DNA of 60,079 bases, from NCBI GenBank assembly GCA_020438795.1, contig JAGQTY010000020.1, forward strand, positions 1-60,079. The letters run 5' to 3'. The stretch's first letter is position 1, and the number at the start of each line of letters is the position of its first letter. The notes under the pieces are model-generated. The model saw only the letters and a list, made by a program, of their open reading frames with translations, was not told the DNA's origin and did no database searches. The position numbers and the translations under genes are program-made. This stretch comes from Actinomycetota bacterium (GTDB taxonomy: Bacteria; Actinomycetota; Actinomycetes; S36-B12; GCA-2699445). Of this stretch, positions 24,443-34,110 are shown one piece after another.

Positions 24443-26940
24443 TGCGGGTACCGATCTCCTGGCTGCGCGAGTTCGCGCCCATACCGGAGTCAGTCGGAGC
24501 CCGCGACCTGTCGGCGCGGCTCATCGCAGCGGGTCTCGAGGTGGAGACGGTCGATGTCGTCGGGTCCGGCACGCAGGGCCCGGTGGTGGTCGGCCGGGTC
24601 GAGCACATCGAGGAACTGACCGAGTTCAAGAAGCCGATCCGCTTCTGCCGCCTCAGCGTGGGATCCGCGCACGGGCATCCCGACACTCCCGGCCTGCGAG
24701 AGATCATCTGCGGTGCCGCGAACTTCGTGGTCGGAGACCTGGTCGTCGTCGCGCTGCCCGGCGCGACGCTGCCGGGGGGCTTCGAGATCACCTCCCGCAA
24801 GACCTACGGCCGGACCTCCGACGGCATGATCTGCGCCGAGCGGGAACTGGGTCTCGGTGATGACGGCAGCGGCATCATGGTACTGCCCGCCGGATCGGCG
24901 CAGCCGGGTGACGACGCCCTGGCGCTGCTCGGCATCGGCGAAGAGGTGCTCGACATCGCGGTGACACCTGATCGTGGCTACGCGCTCAGCATCCGGGGTG
25001 TCGCAAGGGAGGCAGCGACCGCCTACGACGTGCCCTTCTCGGACCCGGGCCTGGAGTTGCCCGACCTTCCTCCACCCGCGCAGGAGGTCCTCCCGCACGA
25101 GGGCACGAGTGCCGATCCCAGCGCGTGTGATCTCTTCACTCTGCGCACCATCACGGGCTTCAATCCCCACGCGAGCACACCCGTCTGGATGCGCCGACGA
25201 CTGATCGCGGGGGGGATGCGAAGCGTCAATCTGGCGGTCGACGTGACCAACTACGTCATGCTCGAATGCGGTCAGCCGCTGCACGCCTTCGACCTCGACT
25301 CGTTGCGGGGCCCCGTGGTTGCCCGTCGCGCGAATCCGGGCGAGGAGCTGGAGACCCTGGACCACGTGGCGCGGACTCTGGACCCTGACGACGTCGTCAT
25401 CTCTGATGACACCGGCGCCATCGGCCTGGCCGGCACCATGGGGGGTCTCACCAGCGAGATTCGCGACGACTCGGTCAATATCGCACTTGAGGCGGCGCAC
25501 TTCGATGCGCGTTCTGTGGCGCGTATGTCACGGCGTCACAAACTGTCCTCGGAGGCCTCCCGACGGTTCGAACGAGGCGTGGACCGGATGGTCGCGCCGA
25601 TCGCCTCGGCCCGTGCGACCGCGCTGCTGCTGGAACTCGGCGGCGGTGTCTACCAAGGCATGACAGGGTTCGAGTCCGCCTCGCCGGTGCCCACCATCGA
25701 GATCTCTGCGACGCTTCCCGGTGACGTTGCCGGGATGCCGATCAGTGCGGACACGGTGGTCGAGAAGCTCCGCGAGGTCGGGTGCGATGTGGCGCGTGCC
25801 GATGGCCGGCTCTCAGTGACCGCGCCGTCCTGGCGGCCCGATCTGACCGATCCCTACGATCTCGTCGAGGAAGTGGTCAGGCTCGTCGGATACGACCACA
25901 TTCCGAGCGTGCTCCCGATCGTGCCGCCACACGAGGGCTGGAGCGACGAGCGCAGACTCACCCGCAGGGTGGGGCTCGCCATGGCCGGAGCGGGCTTCGC
26001 CGAAGTACCTGCCTACCCGTTCATCGGTGCGGATGATCTTGACGCGTTGCAGCTGCCGGATTCCGATCCGAGGCGGGCCACGGTCCGCCTCGCCAACCCG
26101 CTGAGCGATGCTGCACCACTGCTCCGGACCACCCTGCTGCCCGGACTGATCGCCACCGCGAAGCGCAACCTGAGCCGAGGGGCAGCGGGACTGGCGCTGT
26201 TCGAGGTGGGCTCGGTCTTCCTGGCGGCCGGTGCGGCGCGAGCGGTGCGTCCTGATGTGAACCGGGCGCCGTCATCGGAGGAACTGGCCGCGCTCGATGC
26301 GCTGCTGCCACAACAGCCGCAGCACCTCGCGGTGCTGCTTGCCGGGGAGCGCGCGCCGGACGGGTTCTGGGGCCAGGCCCACGACTACGGGTGGGCCGAT
26401 GCCGTGAACGCCGCGAGGATCAGCGCGCGTTGCATACAGGCATCCATTCGTGTGGAACGGGGTGGCGACCCGGTCTTCCATCCGGGGCGCTGCGCCCGGC
26501 TCATCGTCGCGGGAGCGGCGATCGGGTCGGCCGGGGAGCTGCACCCCAGGGTGATCGAAGCCTACGGGCTGCCCGCTCGCACCTGCGCGATGGAGCTCGA
26601 CCTCGGGGCCCTGATCGCGGCTGCTTCCGGTATCACCCCGGCGCCGGTGATCGGCACCATGCCGGTCGCCAAGGAGGACATCGCACTCATCGTGCCGAGC
26701 GACGTGCCTGTCGCCAGCCTCCGTGACGTGCTGCTGGCCGCAGGTGGGGAGCTCCTTGAGTCGGTACGGCTGTTCGACGAGTACTCCGGGGCTCAGATCG
26801 AGCCGGGCAAGCGGTCGGTTGCGTTCTCCCTGAGATTCCGGGCGCCGGATCGGACCCTCACGGCAGAGGAGGTGGCGGCCGCCCGCCAAGCTGCGGTCGC
26901 CGCCGCCGAGGCGGAGTTCGGCGCGACGTTGCGGGGCTGA
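24442..26940 (+). CDS. pheT: phenylalanyl-tRNA synthetase beta chain
   Basis: Large subunit, 832 residues from ATG 24442 (a GTG three bases earlier would add one residue). Domain order is complete: EMAP-type tRNA-binding domain (about 40-155), B3/4 editing domain that hydrolyses Tyr-tRNA (about 210-390, including VDVTNYVMLECGQPLHAFD), B5 domain (about 400-490), the catalytic-like core (about 500-720) and the C-terminal anticodon-binding domain (about 735-830, VGTMPVAKEDIAL-like region). Coupled to pheS by a TGATG overlap. Convergent with the next gene across 21 bases. Confidence 0.96.
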   Translation: MRVPISWLREFAPIPESVGARDLSARLIAAGLEVETVDVVGSGTQGPVVVGRVEHIEELTEFKKPIRFCRLSVGSAHGHPDTPGLREIICGAANFVVGDLVVVALPGATLPGGFEITSRKTYGRTSDGMICAERELGLGDDGSGIMVLPAGSAQPGDDALALLGIGEEVLDIAVTPDRGYALSIRGVAREAATAYDVPFSDPGLELPDLPPPAQEVLPHEGTSADPSACDLFTLRTITGFNPHASTPVWMRRRLIAGGMRSVNLAVDVTNYVMLECGQPLHAFDLDSLRGPVVARRANPGEELETLDHVARTLDPDDVVISDDTGAIGLAGTMGGLTSEIRDDSVNIALEAAHFDARSVARMSRRHKLSSEASRRFERGVDRMVAPIASARATALLLELGGGVYQGMTGFESASPVPTIEISATLPGDVAGMPISADTVVEKLREVGCDVARADGRLSVTAPSWRPDLTDPYDLVEEVVRLVGYDHIPSVLPIVPPHEGWSDERRLTRRVGLAMAGAGFAEVPAYPFIGADDLDALQLPDSDPRRATVRLANPLSDAAPLLRTTLLPGLIATAKRNLSRGAAGLALFEVGSVFLAAGAARAVRPDVNRAPSSEELAALDALLPQQPQHLAVLLAGERAPDGFWGQAHDYGWADAVNAARISARCIQASIRVERGGDPVFHPGRCARLIVAGAAIGSAGELHPRVIEAYGLPARTCAMELDLGALIAAASGITPAPVIGTMPVAKEDIALIVPSDVPVASLRDVLLAAGGELLESVRLFDEYSGAQIEPGKRSVAFSLRFRAPDRTLTAEEVAAARQAAVAAAEAEFGATLRG

Positions 26941-26961
26941 CGCGGTACTGCTGCGGCCGAC

Positions 26962-27672
26962 TCAGCCGGAGGTGCCGCTCACCCGCTGGTGCGCGGCCAG
27001 GCGACGCCGGCCGGCTCCCGGCGTCTCGAATTCGAGCCAGCGGGTGCGAAGTGTTCGCAGCACGCCGTCGGCATCCTCGACCACACAGCGTGAGGTGCTG
27101 TACTCGCGTGCCGCCGGCGGGGACTGCCTCGTGGTGTAGCCGAGCAACCTGCCGTACTCGGGGCTGGCCCAGAAGTCGCCGGTATCGAGGTCCTCCATCG
27201 TCAGGGCGTCGACCCACCCGTTGACGAAGAAGTCGGTGACTCCTTGATGATGTCCCAGCGCCCGGTAGAGGTCTGCTCGCAGCCCCGAGCTCTCGCCCGG
27301 GTCCAGCGGCGCCTCGATCGAGCGCGTGGCGGTCAGGATCACCGGACGACCGTCCGCCGAGAACGCCTGGCGTCCCCGGGTCTCCACCCAGCGGTACTCG
27401 CCGTTGCTGTGCCGGAAACGGTGTTCGGCCCCTTCCAGCCATCCCAGACGCTCCCGGACGGATTCGTGCGCGGTGGAGACCGCGGTGAAGTCCTCCGGAT
27501 GGATGAAGGAGTAGAAGGACTCGCCGACCAGGTCCCGGGCCGGGAGCCCGAGCAGCGACTTGGCCCCGTGATCGGTGGCCCAGAGGCAGATGCCGTCAAG
27601 GTCGAAACACCCCAGCAGATCTGGGGCTGGATCGATGTCAGGTTGCCCGGTTGTCCGGTTGGCGGCGCCCAC
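26962..27672 (-). CDS. PAS domain protein without an output domain
   Basis: A 236-residue cytosolic sensor candidate. Residues about 12-120 form a PAS domain (DLLGCFDLDGICLWATDHGAKSLLG, FIHPEDF, EHRFRHSNGEYRWVETRGR). A second PAS-like region starts at about 165 (GDFWASPEYGRLLGYTTRQ) but jumps straight to the late strands (RCVVEDADGVLRTL), lacking the middle about 35 residues. No kinase, GGDEF or HTH domain follows. The GTG at 27672 is chosen because earlier in-frame residues overlap the divergent GGDEF-EAL gene; an ATG start at 27849 cannot be excluded. Probably signals by protein contact. Confidence 0.65.
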   Translation of the reverse strand: MGAANRTTGQPDIDPAPDLLGCFDLDGICLWATDHGAKSLLGLPARDLVGESFYSFIHPEDFTAVSTAHESVRERLGWLEGAEHRFRHSNGEYRWVETRGRQAFSADGRPVILTATRSIEAPLDPGESSGLRADLYRALGHHQGVTDFFVNGWVDALTMEDLDTGDFWASPEYGRLLGYTTRQSPPAAREYSTSRCVVEDADGVLRTLRTRWLEFETPGAGRRRLAAHQRVSGTSG

Positions 27673-27789
27673 AAGACGACCAGAATAGCCCGATCCGGCT
27701 AAATGGAGCACTTGCTGCTGCGTTCGGGTGACCCAACCGTCACACTCAAGGAATAGTGACTTACGTCCCGGGTAGTGGGAGGTGCGGTG

Positions 27790-29472
27790 ATGGGCGCTAC
27801 CCTGCACGTCCTGTTGGTCGAAGACAGTGAGTTCGACTCGCTCACCCACAGGACGAGGATCCGCGCGGCATTCCCTGGCTCGACCGTCACCGTCGTGGAG
27901 CGACTCTCCGAGGCCCTCGCTTTTCTCGACGCGAACCGCGTCGAGGTCGTACTCACCGATCTCGGTCTGCCGGACTCGAGCGGGCTTGCCACCGTCGAGG
28001 CGTTCGCGCTGGTGGCCGAGACCGTGCCGGTCATCGTCCTCAGCGGGGCGGAGCCGAGCGAAGAACTACGGCTACGTGCCATCGAGCTTGGGGCCCAGGA
28101 CTTCCTGCTCAAGGGTGCTGCGGTCCCAGAGGTCTACCGAAGCTGCATCGGGTACGCGATCAAGCGCAAGGAACTCGATCTCGAAGCCCGTCGGCTCGCC
28201 CGGACCGACACCCTGACCGGCCTGCTGAACCGTCGGGCCATCATCGAGCGCATCAAAACCGCGCTTGACGGCGCGACCTTTCCTGACGACACGGTCACCG
28301 TCGCGTTTTGCGATGTGGACGACTTCAAGGCGATCAATGATCTCTACGGCCACAGTGTCGGCGACGCGATCCTGCAGGAGATCGCGACTACAATCTCGTC
28401 GAAGGCTCCTGACGCCGCGGTCGGTCGGCTGGGTGGTGACGAGTTCTGTCTCGTCTGCGCGGGCCATTCCTTCCGTGAGGTGGTGGACGCGGTCTCGGAG
28501 CTGAACGAGGCTTTCAGCGCCCCGATCACCGTCGGTCGCCGCTCGCTGACCGTGTCCTGCAGCTGGGGGGTGGTCAGGAACACCTGGGGGTGCGACGCCT
28601 ACTCGATCCTCGGCGAAGCCGACCGAGCGATGTACCGGGCGAAGAAGAGGGGCGGCGGCGTCGTCACCTACACCAGTGGCATGCGGGTCCAGGATCACGA
28701 GACTGAGCAGACTCAGTCCGAACTGCTGGAACAGGCCAGGTCCGGTTTCGGACAGTTCCTCATGCACTTCCAGCCGATCATGGGTGTCGCGTCCCTGCGA
28801 CCTGTGGCCTACGAGGCCCTCCTGCGCTGGCGGCACCCGGACCGCGGCCTGCTCACAGCATCGTCGTTCGTGGCGCTCCTGCACGAAGCAGGTCTGACAG
28901 CTCAGTTGGACGAATGGGTGCTCACCACAGTGCTGGGACAATTGCCCACGATCCCGCACGACGCGCGCGTGCACATCAATGTCTCGCCGAGTACGCTACG
29001 GCTGGGTGAGCACTACTGTTCGCTCGCCGAACAGTTGGTGACGGGTGCAGGGGTGGAGCCGGGCCGGCTCGTCCTGGAGTTCACAGAGGAAGCGGTCCTG
29101 AACGACACACTCGAGGACCTCAGCAGGATCGAGGACCTCAAGCGATCGGGCTTCTCCATCGCAATCGATGACTTCGGTACAGGGTACAGCGCTCTGGCCT
29201 ACCTCGATCACCTGCCGATCGACTGGCTCAAGCTCGACGGGCGGTTTCTCATCGACGGCTCATACCGATTGATCGAGGGTCTTGCGCAGATCGCCGATCG
29301 CATCGGGGTGCGCGTGATCGTGGAGGGCGTGGAGACCGCAGAACAGCACGACAGGATCGCGGCAATCCCGATCCACTGGGCGCAGGGCAGCTACTACAGC
29401 GGCGCCAGCCACGCTCCGTGGGCCGCAGGACCGCCTGTCCTGGACAGACTCCTCAGTGATCAGGAAGGCTGA
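27790..29472 (+). CDS. REC-GGDEF-EAL response regulator (cyclic di-GMP turnover)
   Basis: A 560-residue protein with three domains: receiver (about 5-120; acidic E11/D12, phosphoacceptor D57, Lys108), diguanylate cyclase (about 140-300; GGDEF intact at 215-219, no RxxD inhibitory site just before it) and EAL phosphodiesterase (about 310-555). The EAL domain keeps E342-A-L, NVSPSTL, EFTEE, DDFGTGYS, LKLDGRF, VEGVET and a Q in AQGSYY, so both activities may be alive. Phosphorylation by a histidine kinase, perhaps the one at 30-32.3 kb, would switch it. ATG 27790 follows GGGAGGT. Its 3' end overlaps the convergent response regulator by 13 bases. Confidence 0.9.
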   Translation: MGATLHVLLVEDSEFDSLTHRTRIRAAFPGSTVTVVERLSEALAFLDANRVEVVLTDLGLPDSSGLATVEAFALVAETVPVIVLSGAEPSEELRLRAIELGAQDFLLKGAAVPEVYRSCIGYAIKRKELDLEARRLARTDTLTGLLNRRAIIERIKTALDGATFPDDTVTVAFCDVDDFKAINDLYGHSVGDAILQEIATTISSKAPDAAVGRLGGDEFCLVCAGHSFREVVDAVSELNEAFSAPITVGRRSLTVSCSWGVVRNTWGCDAYSILGEADRAMYRAKKRGGGVVTYTSGMRVQDHETEQTQSELLEQARSGFGQFLMHFQPIMGVASLRPVAYEALLRWRHPDRGLLTASSFVALLHEAGLTAQLDEWVLTTVLGQLPTIPHDARVHINVSPSTLRLGEHYCSLAEQLVTGAGVEPGRLVLEFTEEAVLNDTLEDLSRIEDLKRSGFSIAIDDFGTGYSALAYLDHLPIDWLKLDGRFLIDGSYRLIEGLAQIADRIGVRVIVEGVETAEQHDRIAAIPIHWAQGSYYSGASHAPWAAGPPVLDRLLSDQEG

Positions 29473-29894
29473 CCGTCGTTGGGCGGCAGCACCACCATCT
29501 CGAAGTAGAAGACTCCCAGGGTCGAGACGGATTCGGTCAGTTTCGCCAGTGACACCGGCTTCACGAGGTAGGCGGAGACGCCGGTGTCGTAGGCGCGGGC
29601 GATGTCCTGATCAGCCTCGGAACTGCTGAGTACGACCACGGGTGTCCGTCGCAACTCCGGTTCGGCCTTCACCCAGGACAGGAACTCCTGGCCGGACATG
29701 CCAGGCAGGCTCAGATCGAGCAGGATGAGGTCGAATTGCTCTCCGGACAGCAGCAGTTGCTGCGCGTCCTCGGCACGGGAGACGCAGCGAACCTCGTTCA
29801 GGAAGTGGGTCTCATTCAGCGCCTGGATCGTGCGCAGGGCGTCCATCTGATTGTCCTCGATGAGGAGGATCGTTGCAGGTCTGGGTCGCGTCAC
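29460..29894 (-). CDS. stand-alone response regulator (Rcp1-like)
   Basis: A single receiver domain of 144 residues with no output domain. Acidic pair E13/D14, phosphoacceptor D60 (LILLDLSLPG), S90 and K112 (LVKPVSL) are present. The C-terminus GVFYFEMVVLPP resembles Rcp1-type regulators that partner phytochrome-like kinases. The GTG at 29894 has AGGAG six bases upstream. It lies 112 bases downstream of the histidine kinase on the same strand, so kinase and regulator are probably an operon; such small regulators usually shuttle phosphate or bind other proteins. Confidence 0.88.
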   Translation of the reverse strand: MTRPRPATILLIEDNQMDALRTIQALNETHFLNEVRCVSRAEDAQQLLLSGEQFDLILLDLSLPGMSGQEFLSWVKAEPELRRTPVVVLSSSEADQDIARAYDTGVSAYLVKPVSLAKLTESVSTLGVFYFEMVVLPPNDGQPS

Positions 29895-30006
29895 AACACA
29901 CTCCTGTTCAGTCGTAGTAGAACCGATGCCAACAGGTCCGTCAACCCGAGTCCACCGTTCAGTCCCCACATCGACCGCTGCGGGTCCTCCTCCCTGAATC
30001 AGTGAG

Positions 30007-32349
30007 TCAGCCCTGACTGGGATGGAGGGGCAGGATGAGCGAGAACGTACTGCCACGCCCCTTGCCCTCGGAGGTCACCACAACCCTTCCGCCATTCCAG
30101 GCGGCGGCGCGCTGGGCCAGCGCCAGACCGATGCCGGTGCCTGGGATCTCGGAGTCAGTGTGCAGTCGCTGGAACATCGTGAAGATCCGTTCCTGGTGGT
30201 TCTGATCGATACCGATGCCGTTGTCCGTGACGTCAAGTCGCACGTTGGTTCCGTCGATGGGTTGAATCGCCCTGATGTCCAATCGCAGCGATCGCTGCGG
30301 GTCCCGGTACTTCAATGCATTGGAGATGAAGTTTTCCAGGATCATGGAGAGCATCTCGTCGTCGGCGGTTACCGTTGGCCAGCGGTCCCCGACATGCACC
30401 TCGGCATCGGCCAGTTCAGTGGCGTGCCTGTTCAGGGCCTCGGCCACGAGTTCCCCCAGATCGACCTTCACGAAGGTGGGCTGAGCCCGTTGCAGCCGGG
30501 ACAGGGAGAGCATCGCCTGGATCTGGTTCTGCATCTTCTGCCCGGCGCCGTCGAGCAGGCGCATCACCTGTCGGCCCATCTCGTCCAGCTCGACACTCTC
30601 CAGCGAGGTCGCCAGCATGGCGACGCCGTCCCGGATGTTCCGGGCGGGTGCCTGCAGATCGTGGGAGGCGAGGTAGGCGAACTGTTCGAGGTCGCGATTG
30701 GAGCGGGTGAGTTCGTCGCGCAGGCGGACGATCTCACTGATGTCGTTCATGATGCCCACGAACCCGCCTTCGGTCCCCCCGCCTTCGAACTCGGAGACCG
30801 TCAGGAAGATGGGGAACGTGGAGCCGTCCTTGCGCCGAGCCGAGACCTCACGACCGGTGCCGATGATGTGGGGTTCTCCGGTGCGCCGGTAGCGGGCGAG
30901 GTATTCATCATGTTCACTGTGGTAGGGCTCAGGCATTAGCATCTTGACGTTCCGCCCGTCGAGTTCGGCTGCCGTGTAACCGAAGGACGTGACTGTGGCC
31001 TCGTTGATCATCAGGATTCTGGCGTTCTTGTCGATCACGACCATAGGTGCGGCCGAGGAGTCCCAGGCGGCGAAAGCACGTTGGCTGTCCTCCTCCAGCC
31101 TTACTAATGGGCCGACGTCCACCATGACGAGTGTGGGAGTGTCCCGTGATGGATCGGTCTCGACGGCCACGTCGAGCCAGCGGTTGCCGTCGGTCCGCAC
31201 TCGCTGCGGCTCCGTCGGGCGTTCCTCAAGCAATGACGTCCACTGCGTGCGTAGCGGGCCCTGGTCCTCCTCACGGAACGCGGTCCACCATGGGCGTCCC
31301 GACAGTGGCAGTGTCAGGGTTCCCAGCAACTGACCGGAGACCGGGTCGAGGTGGAACCAGGTGCCGTCCGGGTTCAGCCGGGCGATTGCGACACCCGGCA
31401 GGCGTTCATCGGCATCCGGGAGCTGGGTCTGATAGGTGTCGAGGTTCTCCGCTCGTTGCAGGACCTCGTTGTATCGCCCCCTGATCAGGGCCGTGGTCCG
31501 TTTCGACTGGTTCTCGACCGCCACCGCACCGATGAACAGAGTGAACAGCATGACCAGGGACAGCACGATCACGGCCAGGGGTGCCGCGCTGTCGGGGTCC
31601 CATTCGGTGAGCTCCCCGACGATGATGGCCACTGTGCAGGAGGCCAGGACCTTGATCGGCAGCACCACCTGCACGAATCGCAGCCCCGCGCCTCCCGGCC
31701 GGAACAGCCGTACCCAACCGACGTCCGGTGTCGCGAGTACAACGGCCATCGCGAGCAGGAACTGCGCCAGCGCAGTGTTCATGGCCGTCGTGCCCAGCTG
31801 GAGCGCTGATGCGTATCCGATGCTCCCCATGAGCCAGCCGAGGAATGCCACGTAGGACTGGATCGCCGCAATCATGGCGATCGTCTGTCTGGTGGCCGGC
31901 GCACGGTTGGTCGCCCAGAGAATGACAGCGAGGCTCAGGCCGAGATACACGATCGCGGACGTGAAACCCATGCGGCCCGGCGCGGTGGCGCCGACCGCGT
32001 CGAGACCGGCAGAGAGCAACTCGTCGAGCCAGGTGGGGCCGAGCCGCAACAGGTTCTCGATGAGCGTGACGCCGGCGATCACGCCAGCGACGATCACCAG
32101 GAGAATCGCCATGCCGTTCCGGCGCCAAGCTGCAATAGCCACGATGCCGATGCCGATCAGTATGGAGATCAGGGCGTTGTTGGCCTTCATGGCCCCACCG
32201 GGCAGCGGCTCCCTGATCAGGGTGATGTCGAGCCACCAGCCGAAGACGAGGACCAGCAACGCCGCGATCGCAACCGCCGCGCCGATCACGGCCGCCCACC
32301 TTGTCATGCGGCGCCGCCAGGGAGCCCAGTCATCCGGCTCGAGTTCCAT
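30007..32349 (-). CDS. membrane PAS sensor histidine kinase
   Basis: A 780-residue kinase. About eight helices fill residues 17-290 (first at 17-39), including the GGAMKANNALISILIGIGI segment common to a family of uncharacterised membrane sensor regions. A degenerate PAS-like region (about 320-415) is followed by a clear PAS domain (about 425-545, FGYTAAELDGRNVKMLMPEPY). The kinase core has H563 in LASHDLQAPARN, the N box NFISNALKY, G1 DNGIGID and G2 GTGIGLAL. The H-box type is that of phytochrome-like kinases, but no chromophore (GAF/PHY) domain exists. Its signal is unknown. Confidence 0.9.
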   Translation of the reverse strand: MELEPDDWAPWRRRMTRWAAVIGAAVAIAALLVLVFGWWLDITLIREPLPGGAMKANNALISILIGIGIVAIAAWRRNGMAILLVIVAGVIAGVTLIENLLRLGPTWLDELLSAGLDAVGATAPGRMGFTSAIVYLGLSLAVILWATNRAPATRQTIAMIAAIQSYVAFLGWLMGSIGYASALQLGTTAMNTALAQFLLAMAVVLATPDVGWVRLFRPGGAGLRFVQVVLPIKVLASCTVAIIVGELTEWDPDSAAPLAVIVLSLVMLFTLFIGAVAVENQSKRTTALIRGRYNEVLQRAENLDTYQTQLPDADERLPGVAIARLNPDGTWFHLDPVSGQLLGTLTLPLSGRPWWTAFREEDQGPLRTQWTSLLEERPTEPQRVRTDGNRWLDVAVETDPSRDTPTLVMVDVGPLVRLEEDSQRAFAAWDSSAAPMVVIDKNARILMINEATVTSFGYTAAELDGRNVKMLMPEPYHSEHDEYLARYRRTGEPHIIGTGREVSARRKDGSTFPIFLTVSEFEGGGTEGGFVGIMNDISEIVRLRDELTRSNRDLEQFAYLASHDLQAPARNIRDGVAMLATSLESVELDEMGRQVMRLLDGAGQKMQNQIQAMLSLSRLQRAQPTFVKVDLGELVAEALNRHATELADAEVHVGDRWPTVTADDEMLSMILENFISNALKYRDPQRSLRLDIRAIQPIDGTNVRLDVTDNGIGIDQNHQERIFTMFQRLHTDSEIPGTGIGLALAQRAAAWNGGRVVVTSEGKGRGSTFSLILPLHPSQG

Positions 32350-32408
32350 GACCAGACTCTACGGTAGTGTCAGCCCTGGGATGGTCCATCCACCCGGATG
32401 CCGCACAG

Positions 32409-34022
32409 CTACCCGGCCAGCGCCCGCCGCAGCACCTTGCCCGTCTCGTTGGTCGGCAGCGCCGTCTCGACAATGATCTCCCTGGGGCGTTGGTACGGGG
32501 CCAGTCGCTCGGCCGCGTACTCGAGCACATCGGCCCGGAAAGCATCCAGGTCGGCCACGGCTGGGTCCGGCACAACGTGCGCCACGACTGCCTGTCCGAA
32601 TTCCTCGTCGGCACGACCGACCGCGGCCACGTCCTGCACGTCGGGGTGATCCCTGATGATCACCTCCACCTCCGCAGGATGCACGTTCTCGCCGCCACTG
32701 ATGATCAGATCATCGGCACGGCCCTGGATGAACAGCAGTCCCGACTCGTTGAAGTAGCCGAGGTCACCGGTGGCCACCAGGCCCTCGCGGCGGTCCTTGT
32801 CGCCACCATCGAGGTAACCGCCGAACGTCGCAGCGCTGCCCACCCACACCTGTCCGGACTCACCGACCGGGACAGGTACTCCCTCAGGGTCGAGCACAGC
32901 GACCTCCACCCCGGGCAGCGGGCGGCCCGCGGTATCCGGGGCCGCCTGGAGATCCTCGGGGCGTGCGAAGGTGGCCAGCGCCACCTCCGTCGTGCCATAG
33001 AGGTTGTACAGCACGGACCCGTATCGTGCGGAGAACTCCGTGATGATCTGCGGCGGGATCGCCGAGCCACTGACCAGTACACCCCGCAGGTTGCTCAGAT
33101 CGTACTGCGACGGATCGGCTTCAACGAGCCGGCGGACCACCACGGGCGTCGTCACGATGATCTCAGCGCGGTTCTCCGCTGCCGCCTTCAGGACCTGTTC
33201 CGCCGAGGGCCGGGGAACCATGATCTCGGTGGTGCTCAGCAGGGCGGCGAGCCGATGGTTGAGCCAGCCCCAGCCGTGGAACATCGGGGCCGCCATGATG
33301 TGAGTGGCCCGCTGACGGTAGGGCAGGGAGTCCAGCAGCGAGACGGTCATCTCGAGCGGGGTCGCCGACCGGTCTGCGCCTTTGGGGCGGCCCGTGGTCC
33401 CGGAGGTCAGGATGATGTGCCGCCCGGTTCCGATGTGGCCGGTGGGTGCGCTGCCGCTGCCGGCCCAGGCCCAGGGATCGGTGAGCGGTTCGGTCCGGAC
33501 GGCGGCGGGGACGCGATCACGCAGCTCGTCATCCACGAGGACCAGCCCGATCCCCCGATCCTTGATGATGTCGCTCACCTGGCTGGCGGTGAATCCGGGG
33601 TTCAGATAGACGAGGTCTGCGCCGGTCCTGGCCACGGCCGCGATCGCCACCGCCATCCCGATCGAATTCCGGCCCAGCACGCCCACAGCCGAGTCGGCGT
33701 CGACGCCCTGCTCGCGCAGCCAGGCGAAGCAGTCGCGGGTGAGATCCTCGGCCTGTCTGAAGTTCAGTCGCCGGTCGAGCTCGTCGACGACGGCGGTCTC
33801 CTCGGGGTGCCGTGCTGCTCCAGGGGCGAAGCCGATCGCCGGGCTGGGCCCGTAGACCGCGAGATCCCGGGAGATCTTGATCGCGGAGACCGGCGAGAGC
33901 GGGGGCGTCAGTCCTGACCGGAACAGCGCGCGCAGTGCGGGAACCCCAAGCGACACATCTCTGCGCAGCGTCTTCCAGTCAACCATCTCGAACCCACCCG
34001 AGCCCTCGGAACGTTCCGCCAC
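32409..34022 (-). CDS. acyl-CoA synthetase / AMP-binding enzyme
   Basis: Adenylate-forming enzyme of 537 residues that activates a carboxylic acid as acyl-AMP and transfers it to CoA. The P-loop HIILTSGTTGRPKGA, the YNLYGTTEVA motif (A5), TGDLGYFNESGLLFIQGRADD (A7/A8) and the catalytic C-terminal Lys in PTNETGKVLRRAL (A10) are all intact. It resembles actinobacterial FadD-type ligases; the chain length is not predictable. GTG 34022 has GGGA upstream; an internal ATG at residue 13 is an alternative start. Single gene, 59 bases upstream of the histidine kinase on the same strand. Confidence 0.88.
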   Translation of the reverse strand: MAERSEGSGGFEMVDWKTLRRDVSLGVPALRALFRSGLTPPLSPVSAIKISRDLAVYGPSPAIGFAPGAARHPEETAVVDELDRRLNFRQAEDLTRDCFAWLREQGVDADSAVGVLGRNSIGMAVAIAAVARTGADLVYLNPGFTASQVSDIIKDRGIGLVLVDDELRDRVPAAVRTEPLTDPWAWAGSGSAPTGHIGTGRHIILTSGTTGRPKGADRSATPLEMTVSLLDSLPYRQRATHIMAAPMFHGWGWLNHRLAALLSTTEIMVPRPSAEQVLKAAAENRAEIIVTTPVVVRRLVEADPSQYDLSNLRGVLVSGSAIPPQIITEFSARYGSVLYNLYGTTEVALATFARPEDLQAAPDTAGRPLPGVEVAVLDPEGVPVPVGESGQVWVGSAATFGGYLDGGDKDRREGLVATGDLGYFNESGLLFIQGRADDLIISGGENVHPAEVEVIIRDHPDVQDVAAVGRADEEFGQAVVAHVVPDPAVADLDAFRADVLEYAAERLAPYQRPREIIVETALPTNETGKVLRRALAG

Positions 34023-34110
34023 AGTTTCCCTGTCCCGGAAGGTGGTCTCCCGTCGGGTTCAGTGTAGATAAATCGGTGACTTCCGTCCTGGCGGAGGTCG
34101 GCAGGAGGAG

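Noticed and set aside
32367..33917. 516-codon plus-strand open frame
   Set aside because: Mirror of the acyl-CoA synthetase gene with no recognisable motif.
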